A DNA stretch of 64,000 bases from positions 41,860 to 105,859 of the forward strand of contig JAKLPV010000070.1 of the NCBI GenBank assembly GCA_022013685.1, given 5' to 3'. The notes under the pieces were generated by a model that did not search any database, had not been told where the DNA came from, and was given only the letters and a program-made list of their open reading frames with translations. This DNA is from Anaerolineae bacterium. Its GTDB lineage: Bacteria > Chloroflexota > Anaerolineae > Anaerolineales > Villigracilaceae. Positions 1-6,938 of the stretch are shown here, piece by piece (positions within the stretch are counted from its first letter, which is position 1; each line of letters begins with the position of its first letter). A program made the translations under genes and the position numbers.

Positions 1-2093
1 AATAAGCCCAGTTGGGATGGTAATATTGCGCGAAAACCAGCCAGCGGACCATCCTGTTCTACAGTCTGGTCATCTTCGCCAAGCTCATCTTGCGAAACAA
101 CTGATTCCATCGGGCGTAAAGCCTGCACCCAAGATGGCAAACTGGCCGGGGCAAGGTCTTCTTCGTCCCCTGACGATTCAGATTGAGCTTGTTCGCGCCT
201 GGCCGCAGGCTCAAGTTCTCCTGGAGTAAATCCGGCCAGCCAATCGGGCACATCCATGGAAAGGATGGCATCAAAGTTTTCTTCGCCTTCTGACATTTGA
301 AACGGTTGCCCGCCTGTAAATTCAAGCGCTTCCGAATCTGCTGTTTGCGCCTCGGGGCTTTCCAGCGCGGATTCGCTCCCCGCTTCAGCCTGGCCTGCCA
401 TTTCGAAGCTGGTTCCAGGCCCGGAGGGGGCTACACTTGCCAGCCAACCAGGAGTCTCTTCGACATGAATTTCATCCAGAGAACCGGTTTGGAAAGCTTT
501 TGATTTTTTAGCATCAACAGGCTGCTCTTGTCCCGTACCGCCCGCCGTTTGTGAAAGCCAATCCGGCATATCAGCATCAGGCAGGGCTTCTTCGGTGGCG
601 GGAGTCTCGGCAGACATTGAAGCCAGCCAGTCGGGAGTATCATCCGCTTCGGCGGCCGGAGGCGTTTCAAGCACAGGAGCGTTGCCAGCAGATAGCGAAG
701 CCATCCAATCGAGGGTGTCGCCTTCTTCTGCGGCAGGGGGCGTTGCTGTGGCTGGAACATCGGCTGAGAGTGAAGCCAGCCAGTCTGGGTCATCGTCTGT
801 CTCAGATGCAGGAGTTGTCACTGGCGCGGGGGTATCGGTTGAAAGCGAAGCCAGCCAATCGGGAGCGTCATCGGCTTCTGTGGCGGGGGCGGGCGTATCA
901 GCCGAGAGCGAAGCCAACCAGTCTGGAGTATCGTCTGTCCCAGGCGCGGGAGTTGTGGCCGGGGTAGTAGTATCGGCTGAGAGCGAAGCCAGCCAGTCTG
1001 GAGCGTCGTCTGCTTCAGATGCGGGAGTTGTGGCCGGGGCAGCAGTATCGGCTGAGAGCGAAGCCAGCCAATCGGGAGCGTCATCGGCTTTGGTGGCAGG
1101 GGCGGGAGTATCAGCCGAGAGCGAAGCCAGCCAGTCTGGAGCGTCGTCCGCCTCAGATGCGGGAGTTGTGGCCGGGGCAGCAGAATCGTACGAGAGTGAA
1201 GCCAGCCAATCGGGAGCGTCATCGGCTTCGGTGGCAGGGGCGGGAGTATCAGCCGAGAGCGAGGCAAGCCAGTCTGGAGTATCGTCTGCCGAAAGCGTGG
1301 ATTCTACCTGGTTTATCGGCGAGGCAGGCTTGGGGGAGGCTGTTCGGGCAGAATCACTTCCGGCCAGATCATTCAACCAGGCGGGTAGATCCCCTTCGAT
1401 GCCTGGCGGCGATTCGGCATTTCCAATTGAGTCGACAGGCTGGGTTGGGGCACCCTCCTGTTGGTTTTTGAGCGCGGAAAGCCAGTCGGGCGATTCTATC
1501 TCGCCAAAAGAAAAGGCCGAATCATCTTGAGAGTCATCACTAAAATCAAATTTTTGTTCACCAAAGCCTAACGCATCAGAAACGGGCTGTTCCTGTTGCG
1601 GTTGGCTGCGCGGATCAATGGCAGACATCAGGTCCTGCAGGCTGCTATCAGTCGTCGCAGGAGCTGCGGGCAGGTTTTCATCCTGGTCAGCGCGCAGGTT
1701 TTTGAGCCAATCGGGAGCTTCTTCGTCTTCATCTGCACTGGCAGCCAGCCCTGCCAGGAAATCCAGAGGCGCTTCAGGCTTGAGTGCAGCGACCGGTTCT
1801 GGTTCAGATTCAAGAAAGCCCGGAATATCCATGTCAAAGGCTTCCTGATCTTCGGCGTCCTGCTCTGAATCGGCAGACGAAGCATCTTGTTCCTGCGATG
1901 CTTTACGTACATCGCGCAGCCAACCCGGCAGGGTTCGTTCAAGATCAGATGTATTTTTAAGGGTGGGGGTTTCGCCCGGCTTGATGGCGTCCAACGGGGC
2001 AGTAACCGGTGTAATCCGCGCGCCGCAAAATTCACAGACTTCGGCTGTCGGTTGGTTGGGCTTGGAACACATTGGACACTTGACTTCGGCCAT
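1..2093 (-). CDS. Zinc-ribbon protein with tandem PDWLASLS repeats (C-terminus outside the window)
   Basis: The minus-strand frame is open from the ATG at 2093 to the left edge, giving at least 697 residues. The N-terminus has a CPMC...CEFC zinc ribbon (residues about 6-24). It is followed by an acidic, Ala/Pro/Thr-rich region with 'PDWL' motifs. About ten tandem units of 20-25 residues, consensus DDxPDWLASLSADTPAPAT, span roughly 590-1290. Further spaced copies (PDWLKNL, PAWLND, PGWLAS) lie on both sides. The last visible residues, PLAGFRAILPSQ, resemble a motif I associate with large Chloroflexota zinc-ribbon proteins. Its ATG shares one base with the stop of the upstream membrane-protein gene (TAATG), so the two are probably translationally coupled. 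Function is unknown. The repeats look like short tryptophan docking motifs on a disordered tail; this is inference. Confidence 0.8.
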   Translation of the reverse strand, partial: MAEVKCPMCSKPNQPTAEVCEFCGARITPVTAPLDAIKPGETPTLKNTSDLERTLPGWLRDVRKASQEQDASSADSEQDAEDQEAFDMDIPGFLESEPEPVAALKPEAPLDFLAGLAASADEDEEAPDWLKNLRADQDENLPAAPATTDSSLQDLMSAIDPRSQPQQEQPVSDALGFGEQKFDFSDDSQDDSAFSFGEIESPDWLSALKNQQEGAPTQPVDSIGNAESPPGIEGDLPAWLNDLAGSDSARTASPKPASPINQVESTLSADDTPDWLASLSADTPAPATEADDAPDWLASLSYDSAAPATTPASEADDAPDWLASLSADTPAPATKADDAPDWLASLSADTAAPATTPASEADDAPDWLASLSADTTTPATTPAPGTDDTPDWLASLSADTPAPATEADDAPDWLASLSTDTPAPVTTPASETDDDPDWLASLSADVPATATPPAAEEGDTLDWMASLSAGNAPVLETPPAAEADDTPDWLASMSAETPATEEALPDADMPDWLSQTAGGTGQEQPVDAKKSKAFQTGSLDEIHVEETPGWLASVAPSGPGTSFEMAGQAEAGSESALESPEAQTADSEALEFTGGQPFQMSEGEENFDAILSMDVPDWLAGFTPGELEPAARREQAQSESSGDEEDLAPASLPSWVQALRPMESVVSQDELGEDDQTVEQDGPLAGFRAILPSQLGL
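590..1290 (-). repeat. Tandem coding repeats, 60-75 bp units
   Basis: About ten imperfect direct repeats of 60 or 72-75 bp encode the DDxPDWLASLSADTPAPAT units. Several units are almost identical at DNA level, for example those starting near 905, 980, 1050, 1110 and 1240. This points to recent expansion by slippage or recombination. There are no spacers of unrelated sequence, so it is not a CRISPR array. Confidence 0.85.
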
Positions 2094-2725
2094 TATTTGC
2101 CTCCGTATGGCCGGTCAGCGCCGAACAAAATGCGAAGCCCGGTAGTCAGTGTGCCCAGGGCAATGCCAATCAGCAGGCCGCGCGCGCCGCCCACGGCAAG
2201 TACCTGTGAAATGATCTGCGAAACCATCGGCAGGATTTCATCCCCAATACTTGGAATGCCCAATAGTAAAGGTAGAGAAATCGTACCAGAGAGGACAAAT
2301 AGGGCTGTCAGGATAAAGATTATCGACTTGAAATCCGTACGTTCGCGCAGCAGGCGGATACTGGCATAGACAAGGGTAATGGCAAGCAGGGCCATCAGGC
2401 TAACTTCCACCGGTATCATAATGGCATTCATGGCAAACGCAGTAGCGTTATCAAACCCTAAAACGCCGAGAATCAAGATGCTCAACAATGAAACAAGCGT
2501 CACCAGACTGTAAATATAGCCCTTGCTACGCGCGCGCACACGAACAAAATGGACGCTAAACAGGTTGCCCATGCCAATCAGTAAGGCTATCCCGGCCAGG
2601 ATAATGGCCCATTCCATCAATAATCTTTGGAAAGGCGCAACCTGCGGCACAAAATAACCAAGCAGGACGAGCGCCCCAACGCTGATGGCGATAATAGCAT
2701 AGAAAGCGGATGAAATTCGTTTCAC
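2093..2725 (-). CDS. Multispanning membrane protein of unknown function
   Basis: A 210-residue protein with about six hydrophobic segments (roughly residues 8-28, 36-55, 70-90, 97-118, 130-155 and 175-198) joined by short basic loops. It starts with GTG, which overlaps the TGA stop of the gene before it (GTGA), and it ends on the start codon of the zinc-ribbon protein. I recognise no family. The tight coupling suggests it forms a membrane assembly with the preceding membrane protein and the zinc-ribbon protein. Confidence 0.7.
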   Translation of the reverse strand: MKRISSAFYAIIAISVGALVLLGYFVPQVAPFQRLLMEWAIILAGIALLIGMGNLFSVHFVRVRARSKGYIYSLVTLVSLLSILILGVLGFDNATAFAMNAIMIPVEVSLMALLAITLVYASIRLLRERTDFKSIIFILTALFVLSGTISLPLLLGIPSIGDEILPMVSQIISQVLAVGGARGLLIGIALGTLTTGLRILFGADRPYGGK

Positions 2726-3468
2726 AGCGCTCCAAGCAATTTCAGGATAATGCCAGCAAAAATAACGATGATAATGATCCAGCGCAAAATATCCTGGATA
2801 ACCAGGCTGGCGGTATGAAAATTGCTTCCCTGGTTATATGCACCTGCGGCGAATAACTCTTCTCCGATCAACGAGCCGGGAGTGGCCGCATAAAGGGCAG
2901 CTTGGGCAGGAAGATTATCGCTGGCTGCAATGACCGCCGCCCCCTCGCGCTCAGAGGCCTCTGTAAGCAAGGCAATTTCGACGCCGTAGTTGCCAATCAA
3001 AACATTGGTGGACACATCGTCGTCATGGATGTAAGGCATGGCCCCGGCAGCGTAGGAGAAAGGGGTCATACCGGTCATTCGTCCCTGGGTAAAGTCAAAG
3101 GGTTTTTCGCGTTGAATACTTTCTTGGGCGGTGCGCAGTGTCTCTTGGGCGAGCAAATTAATCACAGCGTCGCCAGATGTGGCAAACGGTGGCCGGTCGC
3201 TGGTGGAAGTGATTTCAGCCAAGCGTCGCAACATTGCCAACCCGGCCAATGCGGCTGCGCCAAAAGGGGTTAATAAACTGCCGCGTCCGAGCGAAACATG
3301 CAGGCGTGAACCGTCTTCCACAACCATACTGACGGAGCGGCGGATAAACTTGAAAGCATTAATTTCTCGAAAAACAAAATTGGAACGACGCGCAAGAAAA
3401 GCAAAAACAACCATCATCAATGCGGAAATTATGACTATCAGCAGGGCGATCACGTTGGTCGGGTTCAC
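2722..3468 (-). CDS. DUF6754-like membrane protein
   Basis: 248 residues with one membrane anchor at each end (about residues 5-27 and 228-246) and a soluble Ala-rich middle. It resembles the DUF6754 family, which I recall only loosely. The middle has an early basic patch, a region rich in small residues (GAAALAGLAM) and a stretch DDDVSTNVLIGNYG. It starts with GTG overlapping the upstream TGA (GTGA), and its own stop overlaps the next start in the same way. Residues REKPFDFTQGR, coded at about 3081-3108, match the translation of a short dispersed repeat also found in mutS2, so this piece may be an insertion. Function is unknown. Confidence 0.65.
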   Translation of the reverse strand: MNPTNVIALLIVIISALMMVVFAFLARRSNFVFREINAFKFIRRSVSMVVEDGSRLHVSLGRGSLLTPFGAAALAGLAMLRRLAEITSTSDRPPFATSGDAVINLLAQETLRTAQESIQREKPFDFTQGRMTGMTPFSYAAGAMPYIHDDDVSTNVLIGNYGVEIALLTEASEREGAAVIAASDNLPAQAALYAATPGSLIGEELFAAGAYNQGSNFHTASLVIQDILRWIIIIVIFAGIILKLLGAL

Positions 3469-3728
3469 GATTGTTCTCTCAAGAAGGTTATGAATGCGCG
3501 GGTCTCAGTGTCATCTTCAAGGATATGGGCCAGGGCGTTGGCCTGGTCTGAGTCGCCAAATAGCGGAGAAGCTAGATGCACGAACTGGGCGCCGAGCAAA
3601 TTTAGCGGGCCAGCCACATCAAGTGTCCAGGCAACCCAGAGACTCAGGTTCTTTTGCTGTAGAGAATCGAGCCAAGCGGGCCAGAAAGAACGGGGTAAAT
3701 CCATGATAAAAAGTATAGCATAAAACAT
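3465..3728 (-). CDS. Small hypothetical protein, first gene of the zinc-ribbon operon
   Basis: 87 residues from the ATG at 3728, or 79 from the internal ATG at 3704 (MDLPRSFWP). I recognise no motif. It is rich in Leu, Ala and Trp and ends in an acidic helix. Its TGA overlaps the GTG of the next gene, which supports it being a real, coupled reading frame. A TATACT hexamer at 3709-3714 lies just ahead of the internal ATG. If it is a -10 box, the shorter start would be almost leaderless. Confidence 0.55.
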   Translation of the reverse strand: MFYAILFIMDLPRSFWPAWLDSLQQKNLSLWVAWTLDVAGPLNLLGAQFVHLASPLFGDSDQANALAHILEDDTETRAFITFLREQS

Positions 3729-3745
3729 AGAACAAGCGTTAGATT

Positions 3746-4885
3746 TTATTGTGTCGCAAGTTCCAAATTCAATTGTTTACCAATAATTCGAGCAATTTCA
3801 TTCGAAGCCTCGGGCCGGGCGGCGCGAGCACAGGCCTCGACCACTTTCTGGCGCTCTTCGGGATATTCGTACCAGCGACGCAAGGTAGCCACAACCCGTT
3901 GCGGGGTTGGCGCCCAGACACCCGTGTTGGTCTGGCGGACGAAAGTGACGTTGCCGTCTTCCTGGCCGGGCAGGCGGGCGTACAAGATGAGCGGCAGATG
4001 GGCAGCCAGCGACTCAGCAATCGTACCCGGCCCAGCTTTGGTAACAAGCACATCGGCGGCGCGCATGAAATCGGGCAGGTTGCGGGTAAATCCATGGATA
4101 AAGGCCGGGATGGACCAATTGATCTGCTGAAGACTGTTCTTCAAACGTTCATTGCGCCCGGCAACGACCACAAGGTTGAGGTCTAGGCCAGATTCGCCGA
4201 TGGCGCGGGCGGTCTGGGCCAATGGCCCCATACCATCGCCGCCGCCAACGGCGACAACCGTGAATTTATCTTCAGGCCAGCCAAGCGCCTTACGCAAAGC
4301 TACCTTGTCTCCAACCGGGGCGCAATATTTGGCTGCGATGGGCTGGCCGACCACAACCACTTTTTCAGGCGGCATCGAATATTCAATGGCTCGACTGCGT
4401 GCAATTTCGGTAGGCACACAAATCACATCGGCGCGCTGGTCGAACCACAAGGCATGGGTTGTGACCATATCCGTGACAACCGTAATAAACGGAGGTCGAT
4501 TAATATTGCCCAGGGCTTTCAAGATGAAGGAATTGCCGAAAGGGTGAACCGTGACCACCAGGTTGCAGGGGTGCTGGTTGATAATCTGGCGCGCATAACG
4601 TGCGGCCACAGGCCAGAAGGTGGCGGTAATGGCGCGAGCGCGGGCGCGGCCATCGGTAATGCGGAAACTGGCTCCCCACAAATCCGGTGCCTTGACCATA
4701 TACGGATACCAGTCCGGCATGCGGTTGAGCGGGCGCGGCGCATAATCTTTGAAAATATCCACCATCTCCGTGGTGACCGAATCGCCATATTGCAAATGAA
4801 CAGCCTCGATTATTGCCTCAGCGGCCGAGCGGTGGCCCCCGCCAGTGTCTGAAAACAGGAAAAGTATATGGGGCTTTTTATCCAT
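3746..4885 (-). CDS. MGDG-synthase/MurG-like glycosyltransferase
   Basis: 379 residues. The N-terminal glycine-rich loop SDTGGGHRSAAEAI is typical of the monogalactosyl-diacylglycerol synthase N domain. The C-terminal GT-B half carries GGGDGMGPLAQ and KAGPGTIAESLA, the nucleotide-sugar site of the MurG/UgtP-like GT28 group. Such enzymes move a sugar from UDP-sugar to diacylglycerol at the inner membrane face, making glycolipids. I chose the ATG at 4885 (MDKKPHILFLFSD). The frame continues upstream but overlaps the DUF951 gene and has no matching family sequence. Acceptor and sugar cannot be read from sequence. Confidence 0.85.
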   Translation of the reverse strand: MDKKPHILFLFSDTGGGHRSAAEAIIEAVHLQYGDSVTTEMVDIFKDYAPRPLNRMPDWYPYMVKAPDLWGASFRITDGRARARAITATFWPVAARYARQIINQHPCNLVVTVHPFGNSFILKALGNINRPPFITVVTDMVTTHALWFDQRADVICVPTEIARSRAIEYSMPPEKVVVVGQPIAAKYCAPVGDKVALRKALGWPEDKFTVVAVGGGDGMGPLAQTARAIGESGLDLNLVVVAGRNERLKNSLQQINWSIPAFIHGFTRNLPDFMRAADVLVTKAGPGTIAESLAAHLPLILYARLPGQEDGNVTFVRQTNTGVWAPTPQRVVATLRRWYEYPEERQKVVEACARAARPEASNEIARIIGKQLNLELATQ

Positions 4886-4892
4886 TGGGGTC

Positions 4893-5105
4893 TCAAATCT
4901 CAGGGCTATCAGAAGGTGAAGGAGCAAAAATGACGGTCTTGATCCGCCGGGCAAGTTCGCGCCGGGTGAGCAAAACTCGATGATGACAGGTGTTGCACTC
5001 CAGGCCGATATCTGCGCCCAGGCGGGTAACTGTCCACTCGTAGCCGCCACAGGGATGCGGTTTTCGTAATTTGACAACTGTATTGAGTTGCAAATCGGTT
5101 AACAT
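4893..5105 (-). CDS. DUF951 family protein
   Basis: A 70-residue protein with the DUF951 pattern: an N-terminal VKLRKPHPCGGYEW, a central RLGADIGLECNTCHH and a basic C-terminus RRELARRIK. The cysteines (CGG...CNTC) suggest a small metal-binding, nucleic-acid-associated fold. The family is widespread in Firmicutes and Chloroflexota and has no established role. It precedes the glycosyltransferase by 7 bp, so the two are likely co-transcribed from the promoter at 5128-5156. Confidence 0.85.
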   Translation of the reverse strand: MLTDLQLNTVVKLRKPHPCGGYEWTVTRLGADIGLECNTCHHRVLLTRRELARRIKTVIFAPSPSDSPEI

Positions 5106-5127
5106 TTTATATTTCTCTCTGGCAAGG

Positions 5128-5156
5128 ATTATACCGTAACGAGTGGATATGATAAA
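5128..5156 (-). promoter_or_regulatory. Predicted sigma-70 promoter for the DUF951 gene
   Basis: On the minus strand a perfect TATAAT (5128-5133) is preceded by TTTATC (5151-5156) with a 17 bp spacer. The ATG follows about 23 bases downstream. Confidence 0.5.
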
Positions 5157-5196
5157 CTATGCCGTTGTTTGAACATTTTCCGCGGAGGCAGATCTT

Positions 5197-5748
5197 ATGA
5201 CCCAACAAGAGTTTTATAGCGTCGAAATTGCCGGCCTGAAGCGCAACTTGCGCCTGTTTGAGGTTGCGCCCGGCCTGCGCATCGCCATCCTGAATATATT
5301 GGGCGATACCGAACTTACCCAGGCGGCGGCAAAAGCTTTGGCCGAGAAATTGGAAATGGTCGATTATGATGTATTGGTAACCGCCGAAGCAAAATCGATC
5401 CCGTTGGCTTACGCACTCTCTGTCGAAACCGGCAAGCCTTATGTTGTCTTGCGCAAAGCCTATAAATCTTATATGGGTGAAGCCCTGCAAGCCGAAACGC
5501 TTTCGATTACCACCGGCAAGCCACAAACCTTGATCTTGGATGAAAAAGACAGCAGCCTCATCCATGAGAAACGAGTCGTGGTTGTGGATGATGTCATCAG
5601 CACTGGCTCGACCTTGCAAGGCATCCGCATGATCATCGAAAAAGCCGGAGGGAATGTGGCTGCTGAGACGGCGATCATGACTGAGGGCGAGAAATCAAAG
5701 TGGATGGAGATTATTGCGCTAGGGCACCTGCCAATGTTTACCAAGTGA
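5197..5748 (+). CDS. Adenine-phosphoribosyltransferase-like protein
   Basis: 183 residues of type I phosphoribosyltransferase fold. The PRPP-binding loop VVVVDDVISTGSTL is at about residues 127-140, and the flexible-loop and substrate regions (TAEAKSIPLAYAL, GKPYVVLRKAYKSYMG) match the Apt/XPRT group. It would join a purine base to PRPP. The start at 5197 is supported by a GGAGG Shine-Dalgarno 8 bp upstream. The gene is divergent from the DUF951/glycosyltransferase pair. The specificity (adenine, xanthine or regulatory like PurR) is not settled by sequence. Confidence 0.85.
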   Translation: MTQQEFYSVEIAGLKRNLRLFEVAPGLRIAILNILGDTELTQAAAKALAEKLEMVDYDVLVTAEAKSIPLAYALSVETGKPYVVLRKAYKSYMGEALQAETLSITTGKPQTLILDEKDSSLIHEKRVVVVDDVISTGSTLQGIRMIIEKAGGNVAAETAIMTEGEKSKWMEIIALGHLPMFTK

Positions 5749-5897
5749 TCAATCGATCGGTGCTTTGCCTGGCAATACGGGCCAAAAATCTGAAGGTGTT
5801 TGTTGAGCATAAAAACGATACCGTTTTTGAACAGCAGGAGATACCTGCAAGAATGATTTAGTTGCCCGCAAAGTTTTCTAACACTAAAAATCCCACC

Positions 5898-5926
5898 TTG
5901 ACCGGGAAGCCTCTTTGATGTAAAAT
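5898..5926 (+). promoter_or_regulatory. Predicted promoter for tRNA-Arg
   Basis: TTGACC at 5898-5903, a 17 bp spacer, then TAAAAT at 5921-5926. The start of transcription would fall about 8 bases before the mature tRNA 5' end. This is one of the clearest sigma-70-type sites in the window. Confidence 0.65.
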
Positions 5927-5940
5927 CTCACCTCGCAAAT

Positions 5941-6014
5941 GCCCTTGTAGCTCAGTGGATTAGAGCGCTTGCTTGCGGAGCAATAGGTCGCGTGTTCGAG
6001 TCGCGCCAAGGGCA
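5941..6014 (+). tRNA. tRNA-Arg, anticodon GCG
   Basis: A 74-base cloverleaf. The acceptor stem is GCCCTTG/CAAGGGC, the D arm GCTC/GAGC, the anticodon arm CTTGC-TTGCGGA-GCAAT, the variable loop AGGTC, the T arm GCGTG-TTCGAGT-CGCGC, and the discriminator A. Anticodon positions 34-36 read GCG, decoding CGC (and CGU by wobble). A20 in the D loop and C35 are the usual arginine identity bases. The CCA end is not encoded. The top pair of the anticodon stem (27-43) is a C-U mismatch. Confidence 0.93.
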
Positions 6015-6019
6015 CTCAC

Positions 6020-6053
6020 AGTGGTAACGGTACAACACCGTTATCACTTTTTG
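6020..6053 (+). terminator. Rho-independent terminator after tRNA-Arg
   Basis: An 11-bp stem (GTGGTAACGGT / ACCGTTATCAC, one G-U pair) around a 5-base loop, followed by a T run at 6048-6052. Confidence 0.85.
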
Positions 6054-6093
6054 TTTTCCTGCTTTAGGCGGTAAAATGTCTCCCGGAGGTACC

Positions 6094-6894
6094 ATGCAAA
6101 AACGACAGATTCTTCTCACCAACGACGACGGAATCCGCTCACCCGGCCTGTGGGCCGCCGCCGAAGCGCTTTCGGCCCTAGGCTATGTTACTGTGGCTGC
6201 GCCGCGCGAACAATCTTCGGGCACGGGGCGCTCCCTGCCGATCTCATCTGACGGCATCATCGAAAAAGAGATCCTGACCATCAATGGTCAGGAATGGCCC
6301 GTCTATGCGGTCGGCGGCACACCTGCCCAGGCCGTTTTACACGGTATTCTTGAGATCATGCCGGCCAAACCCGACCTGGTTGTTTCGGGCATCAACTACG
6401 GCGAAAATGTCGCCACCGGCATTACGGTCTCTGGTACGGTTGGCGCGGCGATGGAGGCGGCTTCACACTTTATCCCGGCCCTGGCTGTTTCACTCGAAAC
6501 TGGAAAAGAAAACCACCTGTCCTATTCACAGGACGTGGATTTTTCTGCCGCCGCGCATTTTACCGCGCAGGTGGCTGCCCGCTTGCTGGAACACGGTCTG
6601 CCGCCCGGCGCGGACCTGCTCAAGCTGGATGTGCCCTCCGACGCAACGACCGCCACGCCCCTGGTCTGGACGCGCCTTTCACGCCAGCGTTACTTTCATC
6701 CCACCAAGCCCGAACGCAGCGACTGGAGCCAGCGCGGATACGTTGGCTACGAAGTGCGCTTTGACATCTCCGGGGAACCGCATGACACTGACGCCTATAT
6801 CATGCTTGGCAAGCGCCAAGTCTCGCTGACCCCGCTCAGCCTCGATTTCACTGCCCGCGTCCCGCCGGAAGCACTCGCAAAATTCCTGTCTTGA
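6094..6894 (+). CDS. surE: 5'-nucleotidase SurE
   Basis: 266 residues with the SurE signature at the N-terminus (ILLTNDDGIRSPGL), where the two Asp residues bind the metal. The motifs VVSGINYGENVATGITVSGTV and AAPREQSSGTG are also typical. SurE removes phosphate from nucleoside 5'- and 3'-monophosphates. I chose the ATG at 6094 because GGAGGT lies 5 bp upstream. The longer frame to 6076 would translate that ribosome site. The gene converges on mutS2, with a shared terminator between them. Confidence 0.95.
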   Translation: MQKRQILLTNDDGIRSPGLWAAAEALSALGYVTVAAPREQSSGTGRSLPISSDGIIEKEILTINGQEWPVYAVGGTPAQAVLHGILEIMPAKPDLVVSGINYGENVATGITVSGTVGAAMEAASHFIPALAVSLETGKENHLSYSQDVDFSAAAHFTAQVAARLLEHGLPPGADLLKLDVPSDATTATPLVWTRLSRQRYFHPTKPERSDWSQRGYVGYEVRFDISGEPHDTDAYIMLGKRQVSLTPLSLDFTARVPPEALAKFLS

Positions 6895-6904
6895 AAAATA
6901 AAAA

Positions 6905-6932
6905 ATCCGCAGATTTTTCAAAATCTGTGGAT
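6905..6932. terminator. Bidirectional terminator between surE and mutS2
   Basis: A 13-bp inverted repeat, ATCCGCAGATTTT / AAAATCTGTGGAT, with A-rich flank on the left and AT-rich flank on the right. It sits between two convergent genes. Confidence 0.65.
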
Positions 6933-6938
6933 AAAGTT

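Noticed and set aside
590..1290. Possible CRISPR array
   Set aside because: Repeats are contiguous coding units without unique spacers.
595..1530. Plus-strand 311-residue frame rich in Ser/Ala/Glu
   Set aside because: It is the antisense of the zinc-ribbon repeat protein, whose minus frame has a real N-terminal domain, coupled start and family-like motifs.
4886..5077. Upstream extension of the glycosyltransferase
   Set aside because: Overlaps the DUF951 gene; the glycine-rich N-terminus starts naturally at 4885.
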